NCBI GenBank assembly: GCA_028282445.1
Contig: JANQHZ010001023.1
Span: 1-32,926 of the forward strand
Length of the DNA stretch: 32,926 nt
Source of the DNA: Candidatus Binatia bacterium
Lineage (GTDB): Bacteria; Desulfobacterota; Binatia; HRBIN30; CADEER01
Direction of reading: 5' to 3'
Positions 1 to 9,100 of the stretch are shown here, one piece after another. How positions within the stretch are numbered: the first letter of the stretch is position 1; every line of letters begins with the position of its first letter. Both the position numbers and the translations under genes were made by a program. The notes beneath the pieces were generated by a model, which was not told the DNA's origin, ran no database searches, and saw nothing but the letters and a program-made list of their open reading frames with translations.

Positions 1-144
1 ACTCGGACCGGCTGAAAAACTAACAATCTAGCAACGTCCCTTGTGAGCGAAGCGAACGGCCACGCCGGTTCGTACGGCCGAAACTCGCGTCCCATGCCCC
101 ACTCTACGATATCTCAGCCTGCTTTTCTTCTGCCGCGCAGACTC
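1..144. other. Non-coding tail downstream of the dockerin/YCF48 gene
   Basis: This stretch lies 3' of the minus-strand gene that stops at 145-147. I see no convincing coding frame, no clear hairpin followed by a T-run, and no RNA gene. It may hold the 3' untranslated end of the minus-strand transcript. Confidence 0.4.
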
Positions 145-3100
145 CTAGTCCCGCCAGTTTGCAGTGCAGTCCCCGAAGACGACCGCGACGAAGTCTTGCT
201 GTTCGACTGCATCCGCTAGATCGATGATGGCGGCACCGGGTGCGCAGGCCCCCTGACTAATTTGTGGATCGGCCAATTGCCGGGCGGCGATCTCGTGGTC
301 CACCGGGAGAAATCCGAAGTCGGAACCGCAACTGCTCGACACTGGCAGCTGTGGAATCAAGTTGAGTTCGTACTGCAGCAGCCTGGTAGCGTCCAAGCCG
401 CTCACCGTGCCGTCGGCCGTGACGTCGGCGGCTACTCGAGCGGCCCCTGTGAGCTCGCGCAGGCCGACGACGTGTTGCAGCACGTAAGCGGCGTCGAGGG
501 AGCTGACGGCTTGCGCCTGGCCACCGTCTTTCTTTGGCTGTACACGCCAAGACCCCGCCGACAATCCGCTCGCCCGGTAGGAACCATCGGCGAGCGTGAC
601 CAGCGAGAGAAGCCCGTCGGGCCCCTGTAACTCTACGACCGCGCCAGCAACGGGAGCAGCCGACGACTCGTAGCGGATCGTTCCCCAGATCTCGCCGGTC
701 CTAGGGGTCGCTGTGGAAGTCATGGTGCGTGTCGGAGTTTGGGTGTGGGTAGGATTCTGCGTGTGGGTTGGAGTCCTGGTGTGGGTTCGCGTCGTCGTTA
801 CCGTCTCGGTCGAGGTCTCGGATGCCGTGACGGTCTGGGTCGGGGTTGTGGTCGGTATTGCCGTTTCGGTCGGCGGCATGGTTGCCGTTGTGGTCGGCGT
901 CGGTGCGGTCGGGATTGGGCCGACGTACTTCGCGATCGTGCCTCCGTCTCCGACCGCCCAGCCAACGCCTTCCGCCAAGAAGTGTACGTCGCGCAGGTAC
1001 CGCGCGGTTGGACCGCTCTCGAGACGCCAGGGTTGCCCCGCGGACGTCGTGCTTACAATCGCGCCGTCGTCGCCTACGGCCCAACCGTTCAATGCGTCCA
1101 TGAAGCTCACGGCGTGGAGGTTGTGCGGAAAGTGGCTGACCTGGGTCTGCCAGGTCGCGCCGCCGTCGGCGGAGTAGATGATGCTCGATGGTGCGCTGCC
1201 CACACCCCATGCCCGATTGTCTACCACGTCCAAGCCATCGATGACCGGCGTTGTGTACGTGGGCTGCCAGGCGATTCCTCCGTCTTCCGTTCGAACGACG
1301 TGCGTGCTCGAGTTGATACCCAACGCGAGGTCGCCGTTGGTCGGATGTACGTCGAACAGCCACTCCGGCGAGCCGAAGAACCACGTCGCTCCGGCATCGA
1401 ACGAGCGAGCCATGCCGGTTCGAGTCCCGGCCCACACTTCGTTCCCGACAATCCCCAACCCCCAGACCTGCGACCCGCGATACACCTCGCGCCACGAGTC
1501 TCCGCCATTGATGCTCATCGAGACAAAGCCTTGCCCTCCGATGAGCCCACCGGCCCCGACGTTGGTGGAATTCGAGGCGACGAGTCCACGAAGCTCCCCG
1601 TCCTCAATGCCTGATGGGGCCGGCAGCTTCTGCCAAGAATTGCCTCCGTCGCGCGTCCGAAGTGCGATTCCGGCCTGGCCCACAGCCCATCCTTCCAACT
1701 CGTTGATAAAGTGAACGGCATGCAGCGTGAGTGTCGTTCCACTGTTCTGCAGGATCCAATTGCCAACGCGCGATGTCGTCGGAACGAAAGTTGCGCCGAT
1801 GTTGCGCGACTGCTCCATGCCTACCGTGCATCCGCCGTTGCCGATGCAGTCGCCTGTCCAAGAATCGAATCGCCATCCACTGGCGGGCCTTGGTGTGAGC
1901 GTGATCTGGGTCGACGGTGACCAGCCGGCGGTCGTGCAGGTTCCAGCGAAGCACGGCTGCGACCCATGCGAGTCCGTCACAACCCCACTTCCGGTCAGGT
2001 TGACCGAAAGCGTCGTCAGTCCCTGCGGTGATACGCGTTGGTCGTAGGACAAGAAGCTAGCGAACCCGGCGCCGTCGTCCAAGTCGACCTGGATCCTGCA
2101 AACCTCTTCGGTATTGGTGAGATTCGCGGGGGCCGTCCAAGACGACGCCGGACTGTTCGCGTTGCCGAACGTTCCATCCGATCCGAGTGTCGGACACGAT
2201 GCGCTCCACGCAACCGACACTCCATGCCCGTAGGTGTCGTAAGGATCGATGCTCACGATCGTTGCGCTCCCCGACGGTACCGGGTTGTGCGCTCCGCCCG
2301 GCCCGGCCAGCGCGAGGATTGTGTGGTTCGATGGCCCTACGCCCTGCGTGAACGATCGTGCTTCGCTGATGCCGAAGCCGTCGCTAACCTCGACCGTGAT
2401 GTCGCAGAACGTCACCGAGCCGGTTGGATTCAAAGGCGGGCTCCATATCGGCCCTCGGTTCGTGCGGTCGCTGAAGGCGCCGCTCGCCGACAGCTCCGGA
2501 CAGTCCGCCGACCAGAAGTAACTCAACCCGTGTCCTAGAGAGTCCTCTGCCAGCACGCCGAGGTTCGCTACGCTACCCGCGGTTACCGGGTTGAATCCGC
2601 TCGATGGTCCGCTGCGGAACTCGATCGTGTGTTCCGGTCCGACTGTCGGTGTCGGCGGCACGGGTGTCGACGTGGGCGGCGGACCGCTGCCGGTGCGAAA
2701 AGTCCGCACCCCGGACCACGGGCCGGTCAGGCCAAGCAGGTAGTTCCCAGCTCGGGCTCGCCAGTAGTAGCGTGTGTCGGGAGCGAGACCGCTGACGGCT
2801 AACTCGGCAACCGAGCCATCGACGACTTCGTTGACGACACAGTTGAAGCAGATCCGATCTGTGACATCGGTGTCGAAAGCTGCATCGGCGGTGAGTTGCA
2901 GGCGATACTCCGTGGCGTCTCCCACCGCCCCCCAGGATAGCGTCGGGTCCGTTGCCACACCGGACGCACCGCTAGCAGGCTGCGACAGTGACGGCGCCGC
3001 GATCGCGACGTCGCTGACCTCGATGGTGGCGTTGACGGGTGCGGATTCCACCTCGACGCTGTTGCGGACTTTGAAGAACACCGTCTTCTCACCGCTTCCG

Positions 3101-4353
3101 GGGGATAGCTCGAACGTCACACTTGGCGAGTACGCCTTCCAAGAGCCGGAGAAGTGTTCGCTCTCGCTGGCAGTGTATTCGACGGCGCCGGCGCTTGCGC
3201 CGCTGTTCAGGACTACGAGGCGTTTCGCCGTGACGTTGGCCCCGCTGTTGATCGCGAAGTAGCTCACCACCGGGGCCGGGACCTCTTCGAGCGTGATCGA
3301 CGCCTCGACCGTATCCGATTCCAAGCCCGCCGAGTTGCGTACTTTGAGGTAGATCGTCTTCGGCCCATCGCCCGGGCTCAGAGTGAATGAGTTCCCCCAA
3401 TAGCGAGAATCGCGCTTCCAGCATGAGCTCGAGAAGGGCTGAGTCTCGCTTGCGCAGTAGTCCTCGATGTCCTGGTAGTAGGATGGGTCGAAGGTGAGCT
3501 CAACCGTGCGTGAGAACGCTGTCGCTGCGCCCGCGTTGATCTCGAAGTTCATGGCCTGTGGGGGCACAGCCTGACGGACGATCGTCCTGCCGGTCTCGCG
3601 ACGCAGGCTGAGGGAATCGCTGCAAGCGACTCGGCGGTAGGCGTCGTAGGAGGACTCGAACAGCGCGAACAGTTGGTCGCGATTCAGGCCAGTTGCAAAC
3701 AACACGTCTTGTACGTGAACTTCGAACCAAGGCTGCGCTACCAGATCCTGCCAGGCGCGCTCCGGGCTAAGCGGATTGAACGCGTTCGATCGGGAGTCGA
3801 TGTACCAGTCAAGAAGGAAGCGAAGCTCCGGGGCGGCATCTAGGTGAATAAACAGCAGCACAACTTCCAAGGCAGATTGTATCTGGCTGAGGGTCGTCAA
3901 GACGGTAGCGGAGAAGGCCTCCGAAACGGACAGCGCTGCGGCTAACCAGGTCTGTGCTCGGCTGGTTGTGCTGGTGAGTCCCTCCACGAACAAACGCGCC
4001 TCGTCGGTCAGAAAGTTTGATTGGCTCGCCAGGAAGCGCTGCACAGCAATACCATAGTCGATCTGCGCCAGCAGGGCCGCGACCTCGCCGGGCTCGGACT
4101 CGACGAATGTGCGAAGCGGCGTCATCGGGACATCGATCAGCGGAATCTCGAAATAGGCTGAATCGTGCAGGATCCATGCGAGGCAAGCTGCGTCCCAGCC
4201 CGTGTGGGAACCAAGGATGTTCGTCTCCTCGCACTCGCTCGTAGGCCGGATGGGAGTCGTGGGCGTGACTGGCACGCAGCCGGCTCTTGCTTCGGCGTAC
4301 GAGGTTGCGATGACAACCGCGGCCAGCGCGGCGCGGACAAGGTGGATCTTCAT
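145..4353 (-). CDS. Secreted multidomain dockerin protein with YCF48/BNR-type propeller
   Basis: This is a 1402-aa exported protein. Residues 1-25 are a signal peptide (basic start, hydrophobic core, AEARA before Gly-Cys). Residues 26-265 are a helical region I do not recognise. Residues about 267-447 hold two related Ig-like units, each with a GDGPKT- or GSGEKT-type turn followed by KVRNS. A fibronectin III-like domain (about 453-555), two PKD-like repeats (about 571-775) and an InlB-type repeat with GWRFDSWTGDC (about 779-863) follow. Residues 864-1143 form a propeller with recurring GWAVG and DGGxTW motifs, as in YCF48/HCF136. A Thr-Pro linker (about 1145-1218), a carboxypeptidase-regulatory-like domain and a dockerin end the protein. 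The ATG at 4353 gives a proper signal peptide. The gene lies 159 bp downstream of the cohesin gene on the same strand, so co-transcription is likely. The ligand is unknown. Confidence 0.92.
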   Translation of the reverse strand: MKIHLVRAALAAVVIATSYAEARAGCVPVTPTTPIRPTSECEETNILGSHTGWDAACLAWILHDSAYFEIPLIDVPMTPLRTFVESEPGEVAALLAQIDYGIAVQRFLASQSNFLTDEARLFVEGLTSTTSRAQTWLAAALSVSEAFSATVLTTLSQIQSALEVVLLFIHLDAAPELRFLLDWYIDSRSNAFNPLSPERAWQDLVAQPWFEVHVQDVLFATGLNRDQLFALFESSYDAYRRVACSDSLSLRRETGRTIVRQAVPPQAMNFEINAGAATAFSRTVELTFDPSYYQDIEDYCASETQPFSSSCWKRDSRYWGNSFTLSPGDGPKTIYLKVRNSAGLESDTVEASITLEEVPAPVVSYFAINSGANVTAKRLVVLNSGASAGAVEYTASESEHFSGSWKAYSPSVTFELSPGSGEKTVFFKVRNSVEVESAPVNATIEVSDVAIAAPSLSQPASGASGVATDPTLSWGAVGDATEYRLQLTADAAFDTDVTDRICFNCVVNEVVDGSVAELAVSGLAPDTRYYWRARAGNYLLGLTGPWSGVRTFRTGSGPPPTSTPVPPTPTVGPEHTIEFRSGPSSGFNPVTAGSVANLGVLAEDSLGHGLSYFWSADCPELSASGAFSDRTNRGPIWSPPLNPTGSVTFCDITVEVSDGFGISEARSFTQGVGPSNHTILALAGPGGAHNPVPSGSATIVSIDPYDTYGHGVSVAWSASCPTLGSDGTFGNANSPASSWTAPANLTNTEEVCRIQVDLDDGAGFASFLSYDQRVSPQGLTTLSVNLTGSGVVTDSHGSQPCFAGTCTTAGWSPSTQITLTPRPASGWRFDSWTGDCIGNGGCTVGMEQSRNIGATFVPTTSRVGNWILQNSGTTLTLHAVHFINELEGWAVGQAGIALRTRDGGNSWQKLPAPSGIEDGELRGLVASNSTNVGAGGLIGGQGFVSMSINGGDSWREVYRGSQVWGLGIVGNEVWAGTRTGMARSFDAGATWFFGSPEWLFDVHPTNGDLALGINSSTHVVRTEDGGIAWQPTYTTPVIDGLDVVDNRAWGVGSAPSSIIYSADGGATWQTQVSHFPHNLHAVSFMDALNGWAVGDDGAIVSTTSAGQPWRLESGPTARYLRDVHFLAEGVGWAVGDGGTIAKYVGPIPTAPTPTTTATMPPTETAIPTTTPTQTVTASETSTETVTTTRTHTRTPTHTQNPTHTQTPTRTMTSTATPRTGEIWGTIRYESSAAPVAGAVVELQGPDGLLSLVTLADGSYRASGLSAGSWRVQPKKDGGQAQAVSSLDAAYVLQHVVGLRELTGAARVAADVTADGTVSGLDATRLLQYELNLIPQLPVSSSCGSDFGFLPVDHEIAARQLADPQISQGACAPGAAIIDLADAVEQQDFVAVVFGDCTANWRD
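349..516 (-). other. Dockerin-like domain of the YCF48 protein
   Basis: Two helix-loop units near the C-terminus share the pattern SxLDAxxxLQxxxxL. The second carries a good calcium loop, DVTADGTVSGLD, with Asp and Ser/Thr at the ligand positions. The first loop is degenerate and looks unable to bind calcium. The domain follows a carboxypeptidase-regulatory-like domain and precedes a CGSDFGF segment and a terminal FGDCTANW motif. This order is familiar from dockerin-bearing secreted proteins. It probably binds a cohesin, with the neighbouring 4513-5214 product the first candidate (inference). Confidence 0.65.
698..920 (-). repeat. Thr/Pro-rich low-complexity linker (coding)
   Basis: On the minus strand this encodes about 74 residues of almost only Thr, Pro, Ser, Glu and Ala with short TPTxT-type periodicity. 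It separates the propeller from the C-terminal dockerin. Such linkers are extended, often glycosylated spacers in secreted modular proteins. The DNA is an imperfect simple repeat. Confidence 0.85.
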
Positions 4354-4512
4354 TCGTTACCGCTTCTCGGTTAGGCTGCGGGCGAGCCAGTCTGTCGCCG
4401 AGTTCGAGGCCGAAGGGATCGAAACTTCTTTGTCGGGGCGACGCGACTCGTGTCACCTCTCGAAACTTGGGGCCGGCGCTGACGAGTCTCAAGATGCGCC
4501 CGGCTCGGACGT
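4354..4512. other. Short intergenic spacer inside the minus-strand arm
   Basis: This 159-bp spacer lies between the cohesin-dockerin gene and the YCF48 dockerin gene, both on the minus strand. A GAGAAG sequence about 12 bases upstream of the ATG at 4353 is a weak ribosome binding candidate. I see no strong terminator hairpin or promoter, which fits read-through from the upstream gene. Confidence 0.4.
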
Positions 4513-5214
4513 CTATGGTTGCCTGGCACAACCATCGAGAGACATCCGGACCGCCGAGACTATCTCGTCAATTGTGATTCTTCCGTCTTCGTCAGCATCG
4601 AAGACCCGGCATTGCGAGATGTCCATGCGGCTGAGCGCGATGTTCACCCCGCGGATAAGCTCTTCGATCGTGACGTCGCCGCTGGCATCGCAGTCACCTG
4701 GACACCCGAGTGCGCCGGGGTTGATGATGCAGGTATCAGATTCACTCTTGATCGGCGCGCCTGCCGTATCGGCAAGGCGAACGGTCGTGGCCCGCAGCTC
4801 GACCTCGGACTTCGTCAACAGCTCGAGGTTCACCGTGGCGACGTGCGCTGACCCCTTGGGCGAGGAGAGGCTCGAGCTGTTGAAGGCAGAGAGGCGCAGG
4901 TTGCCGCTCTGGAAATCCTGGGCGTTATGTGTCGGTACGCCGGAGAATTCACGGGTTGCGCCGCCCACGACGGAACGGACGCGGACATCGTTGCGATCGA
5001 AACTGAGGGCGACGGTGTAGGCACCGAGTGTCCGATCAGCGGCGTCAACGTAAATCTGTGCGTCCGCCTGATTCGCCTCACCTTGGACCGCCTCTGGACA
5101 GCGGATTTCGATCGTCGCGGCTAACGGAGACGCCAGGCAAAGTGACAATACGTGGAGCAAGACTCCCTGCGATTGGCGACGGCGTCTCCTGCGACAAGGG
5201 CGTTTTGAAAGCAT
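4513..5214 (-). CDS. Small secreted protein with cohesin-like and dockerin-like domains
   Basis: This 233-aa protein has an Arg-rich N-terminus and a hydrophobic core ending at LAA (residue 33), consistent with a signal peptide. Residues about 35-160 resemble a cohesin fold: GAYTVALSFD, then SVVGG, a conserved HN..DF.SG.L.L.A.N segment, and a late G-x-A-x-V-x-L-x-L strand. Residues 171-229 hold two EF-hand-type loops, DCDASGDVTIEE and DADEDGRITIDE, bounded by cysteines, which is a dockerin-like calcium module. One protein carrying both halves could act as an adaptor that receives a dockerin and docks onto another cohesin (inference). The ATG at 5212-5214 has a GAGAG sequence close upstream. 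The gene is divergent from a paralogous cohesin gene and upstream of the 1402-aa dockerin gene. Confidence 0.9.
   Translation of the reverse strand: MLSKRPCRRRRRRQSQGVLLHVLSLCLASPLAATIEIRCPEAVQGEANQADAQIYVDAADRTLGAYTVALSFDRNDVRVRSVVGGATREFSGVPTHNAQDFQSGNLRLSAFNSSSLSSPKGSAHVATVNLELLTKSEVELRATTVRLADTAGAPIKSESDTCIINPGALGCPGDCDASGDVTIEELIRGVNIALSRMDISQCRVFDADEDGRITIDEIVSAVRMSLDGCARQP
4528..4704 (-). other. Dockerin-like paired EF-hand module
   Basis: The module has two calcium loops of the D-x-D-x-[SD]-G-x-[VI]-T-I-[DE]-E type about 32 residues apart. Each is followed by an amphipathic helix (IRGVNIAL and VSAVRMSL). Cys171, Cys175, Cys202 and Cys229 may staple it. A plain EF-hand calcium-binding role is the alternative to cohesin docking. 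Confidence 0.65.
4735..5112 (-). other. Cohesin-like domain of the adaptor protein
   Basis: This beta-sandwich of about 126 residues aligns by eye with the domain at 5577-5969. Shared positions are GAY, LSFD, V.SV.GG, F.G.P.HN..DF.SG and L.A.N..SL..P.G. The order matches the cohesin family, where a YD/FD motif ends the second strand and a glycine-rich turn follows. Confidence 0.65.
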
Positions 5215-5435
5215 TCAATTCTCTCGGCTCGGCCCCCTTATTACTCGCGAGTTCCGGTTGCAATCAATACTTTACTCACGCGTTAGGCGATACACGCTTA
5301 CGCGACGTCAGCCTCGTTAATCAGGTGGCAAGCGATTCCTATATCTGAGAACGTTCAAGATTGACTTGACACTTCGACGCCGCCGGTACTACACGCGGTT
5401 CTGGTTTTTCATCTGCACCATTTCAGATTGATGCT
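5215..5435. promoter_or_regulatory. Divergent promoter region between the two cohesin genes
   Basis: These 221 bp separate the divergent start codons and should hold both promoters. For the plus arm there is a perfect TTGACA at 5366-5371, with a weak -10 candidate TACTAC at 5387-5392; the 15-bp spacing is short. For the minus arm, read on that strand, TTGATT (5262-5267) and TAATAA (5238-5243) lie 18 bp apart. The region looks more AT-rich than the flanking genes. I see no clear operator palindrome, so a regulator cannot be named. Confidence 0.35.
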
Positions 5436-6113
5436 TTGAGATTTCGGGTCTCGATAGGGGGGGCGCCGGCAATCGGAACAGCCATCGAGGGCCGGCGGCA
5501 CGGGAGACGTTCGGTCTTTGCCGCAGCGGCGGTACTACTGTGCCTCTTGTCGTCTCAGCCGACTCGCGCACAGGACACGTTGGCAAGGCTTGATTGCCCG
5601 AGATTCGTTGCGGCCGGCGAACCCTTCGAAGTCGAGTTCATCGTCGAGACGGCAAGCGACCCTATCGGTGCGTACCTGCTGCTGTTGAGCTTCGATGCGG
5701 GTTTTGCCGAAGTCATCTCCGTCGCGGGTGGCAGTCGCCCTGAGTTCGCGGGCACGCCTTTTCATAATCCGGCCGACTTCGATTCGGGCTGGTTGGTTCT
5801 GGCTGCGTACAACGCCACGAGCCTCGTCGAACCGGTCGGGACGGTGTCCGCAGCCCGTATCCGGATGATGGCGCGGCCCGATGCGAACGGTCTGAGCGAT
5901 CTCGACCTACCGCTCATGCTCGTCACCGACACGATGGGTCTTGATCTCGGGGCCGCGGTCTCAGGCTGCTCCATAGGATTTGTCGAGAGCATACCTGCAC
6001 CGGCGCCCGCGCTTGGTCCGGCAGGAAGCTTGGGCACGCTGCTCGTTTTGCTGATGGTCGCGAGAGCCCGCTTTCGCCGTCACCGACTCCAGTCTCGGGG
6101 AAAGCAAACCTGA
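5436..6113 (+). CDS. Cohesin-like protein with C-terminal sorting/membrane tail
   Basis: This 225-aa protein starts at a TTG, the only usable start in frame before the signal peptide: no ATG or GTG lies between the upstream stop and the hydrophobic core. Residues 25-46 (SVFAAAAVLLCLLSS to TRAQ) form the signal peptide. Residues about 48-178 are a cohesin-like domain clearly related to the one in the divergent 233-aa protein. The end has a PAPAPALGP stretch, a short hydrophobic segment (TLLVLLMVA) and an Arg-rich tail. That is the layout of IPTL/PEP-CTERM-type sorting signals, so this cohesin is probably surface-anchored. Its stop overlaps the next start (TGATG), which suggests translational coupling to the 2834-aa dockerin protein. 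The TTG start and lack of a strong Shine-Dalgarno may keep expression low. Confidence 0.85.
   Translation: MRFRVSIGGAPAIGTAIEGRRHGRRSVFAAAAVLLCLLSSQPTRAQDTLARLDCPRFVAAGEPFEVEFIVETASDPIGAYLLLLSFDAGFAEVISVAGGSRPEFAGTPFHNPADFDSGWLVLAAYNATSLVEPVGTVSAARIRMMARPDANGLSDLDLPLMLVTDTMGLDLGAAVSGCSIGFVESIPAPAPALGPAGSLGTLLVLLMVARARFRRHRLQSRGKQT
5577..5969 (+). other. Cohesin-like domain of the anchored protein
   Basis: The domain has GAYLLLLSFD, SVAGG, the block F.GTPFHNPADFDSG, then LAAYNATSLVEPVGT and a closing strand near MLVTDTMG. Its order and spacing match the domain at 4735-5112. Two cysteines (residues 54 and 178) bracket it and could form a disulfide. Confidence 0.65.
5991..6101 (+). other. C-terminal anchor: Pro-Ala stretch, hydrophobic helix, Arg cluster
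   Basis: Residues about 186-222 run from a Pro-Ala repeat through a short helix to a cluster of Arg, Lys and His. This tripartite shape is used by CTERM sorting systems and also by simple C-terminal membrane anchors. No exosortase or rhombosortase gene is in the window, so which of the two applies cannot be decided here. Confidence 0.6.
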
Positions 6114-6115
6114 TG
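6097..6115 (+). promoter_or_regulatory. Ribosome binding site and coupled TGATG junction
   Basis: GGGGAAAG at 6097-6104 lies eight bases before the ATG at 6113-6115. That ATG shares its first base with the TGA stop at 6111-6113. The arrangement supports this start for the 2834-aa protein and its coupling to the cohesin gene. Confidence 0.6.
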
Positions 6116-9100
6116 CGCGTCAGACGGTCGACGTCGGCGTTGGCAACATTCGTCGTCTTGCTCACTGCGGCCTTTCATACGGCGGTGGCCGGTGAGGCGC
6201 CGACTTGCGGCGTGTGTGGCGACGTAGACGGCAACGGCACCACCGACATTGTCGATGCCATGTTCGTCGGACAGCGCGCGGTCGGACTGCGAAGCAGTAT
6301 CCCATGTCCCGAAGACGGGGACGTCAACGGCGACAAGAGAATCGACATCATCGATGGTCTCTTCATTGCTCAGTTTACCGTGGGTCTCCGAGAGTCTTTG
6401 GGCTGCGGCGAAGTCACACCGACCCCGACTCCGGTCGCTACCCACACGCCAACGCCGAGCCCAACGGTTTCGCCGACCTGGACGTCTACCCACACCAAAA
6501 CAACAACCCCGACGGAGACACCGACCGACACTCCGACGTTGACGCCGACTGATACGCCGACGGACACGCCGAACGTGACGCGGACGCAAACTCCCACGCC
6601 GACGGAAACTCCGACGACCACTCCGACATTCACCCCTACCGAGGGGCTCGCGATGGCGATCGTCGATCCGCCGGAGGGCGAGGTTTTCGCGACCTCCCCG
6701 ATCACGGTCAGCGGAACGATCAGCCAGGAAGGGGCGCGCGCGCTGGTTGCGAACGTTCTCGCCGATGTCGACGGCACCGACTTCGAAGCCGCGGGGGTTG
6801 CGCTGTCCGAAGGCGAGAACATGCTGCAAGCGCGGGCGCTCAAGGGGTTCACCAACGAGGCCAGCACAACGCGGATGGTCGTCCTCGATACGATTCCGCC
6901 GTTTCTCAACATCCTCTCGCCGGCGGATCGTTCAATTCAGTCGCAATCCGCTGTCGACGTCGTTGCCTTGGTCACCGACGCCAACCCGGTGACTTGCAGG
7001 GTGAACGAAGAGGAAACGAGCATCGAGGAGGACAGCTTCACCGAGGATTCGCCGCTGGATGAAGGCGAGAACCTGATCTCGGTGATCTGCACCGACACGG
7101 CCGGAAACTCGACCACCCGCACGCTGACGGTGTTCTACGATGACGCGTTTTTGACGATCACCAACGTCGTTCCGCTGCCGGGGGCGACCGAAGTCGCGCC
7201 CGATGCCGACGTGGTCATCGACTTCTCGAAGGCCGTCGCACCGGCGACGGTCAACGCGTCCACCTTGTTCCTGCGCTCGGGCTCGCGGATTCTCGCGAGC
7301 ACTGTGAACGTCGATGCGGATGGGACGCGCGTCACCCTCGACCCGTCGGAAGACCTCGTGCCCGGTGCCGAAGTGCACATCAAGGTGACTACCGGCGTGA
7401 CCGATTCGCTTGGGATCCCGCTAACGTCACCGTTCTCCAGTAGCTTCACCGTCGCCGGCCTGCAGGTCGATGCCGGTGCGATCCGCGGTGAAGTCTATGA
7501 CGATACTCGGAGTCTGCCGCTTGCCGAGGCTGCGGTGCAGGTCTTTTCCTCGGGCGGCGGGCAGCTTCTGGCGACAGGATCCACCGATGAGCGCGGCCGC
7601 TACTTGTTCGACGTCGACGAAACCTCAGTGCGACTACGCATTGACAAGGAAGGATTCACCACCGTCGAGCGGACGCTCGAAGAAGTTTCAGAGACGCTGT
7701 CGGAGGTCTTCGACGCGCGGCTGACCCCGCTTGCCGCGCCGCAGGCCGTGACCGCGCTTCTCGGTGGTGAAATCGCCACGGCGCTGGGCCATCGCTTGAC
7801 CATTCCGGCCGGCGCCTTGGCGTCGGATGCCGAGATTGCTTTTACGGACATCAGCCCTCAGGGGCCGCGCGCGCCGTACCCGCCGGGCTGGAGTCCGGTC
7901 GCTGCGATCGAGATCGGAGGGACACTGTCGTTCGATCCCGCCGCGGAGTTGGCGCTGCTCGACCCGTCCGGCGACGCCGGCGGTCTCGACGCCGTGGTGG
8001 CGCGCTATGATGAGCAGGCGGGCGTCTGGATTGCGTTGCTTCAGCTGAGCGTCGCGGAGAACGGAGCCACGATAGTCGATGGGGTCGATCGGAGCGGTCA
8101 GTACGCTTTACTCGTGGCTGACCGCAGTGACAGCGCGACCGACCTCATCACACCTGGCCAGTCGTTGCCGGTGAGCCCGAGCGAAGAGATTCCGGCCGAT
8201 GCCACCGGCGCTGCCGAGGTAGTCCCCGAGGTCGGGCGCGCCGATGACCCGACGCCGGCGCAAGCGACGGTGACGATCTTGTCCGCGTCGCCGATGCGCA
8301 GCGGCTCGCTGCTGCGCGGCGACTTCATGGAGCTGTTCCTGCTGCGCGACGGAGGGCAGCTCACACCAGTGGGCTCGTCGCAGGACTTCGTCGCCTACCG
8401 CTTGCCAGGTGACGACGCCGGCACGACCTTGGTGGCGACGTTTCCGATCGCGCCGTCGCGAACATTCTCGCTGGCCGAGCTCGACACCGGCACGGTGACG
8501 GTTGCGCTCGAGCGCGCCGCGATGACGGCGACCAGTCTGGTCGGACCCGAAGGCGGCGGTATCGAGTCGGAAGCCGGCGGCCGCGTTCTAATCCCGCCGG
8601 GTGCGCTCGCCGACGGCGTGCCAGTCGATTTGCGTCAGCTCGAAGGAACATCGCTGCCGAGCAGCGGCAACGACGACATAATTGCCATTGGCGGCTTCGA
8701 CCTCGACCTCTCGGGTGCGTTCGCGGGCGAATCGCTGACGCTGGTCCTCGCCAACGCTGCAGCCGCGGTGCCGACCGGATTCAGCGTGGTGGTCGCCGAA
8801 GTAAGAAACATCGGCGGGCGCGACCGCCTCGTGCTCGTCGCGCTCGGTATCGTGGAGGGCGACGACGTCTCGATGGTGAGCGAGGTCGGTGGTGTGGTGC
8901 TCCCTGGTGTGCGCGGCGGGGGGCGTTATGGATTCTACCGTGTCGCATCGAGTCTGGAGCTAGTCACGGGAAGCGTTCGCGAGGACGCGACCGGTCTCGG
9001 CGACGGTCACCTCGCGCAGCTGGCGCAGCTGCCTTTCGCGTCGGTCAGCGGCGAGACCGGTTCCGACGCAGGCGGCGGCCTCTTCGCGCTCGTCGCCGCG

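Noticed and set aside
713-1614. Plus-strand Val/Gly- and Arg-rich open frames opposite the Thr-Pro linker
   Set aside because: They arise from the antisense of ACC/CCG linker codons (GGT, GTC). The minus-strand frame has a signal peptide and coherent domains across the whole length.
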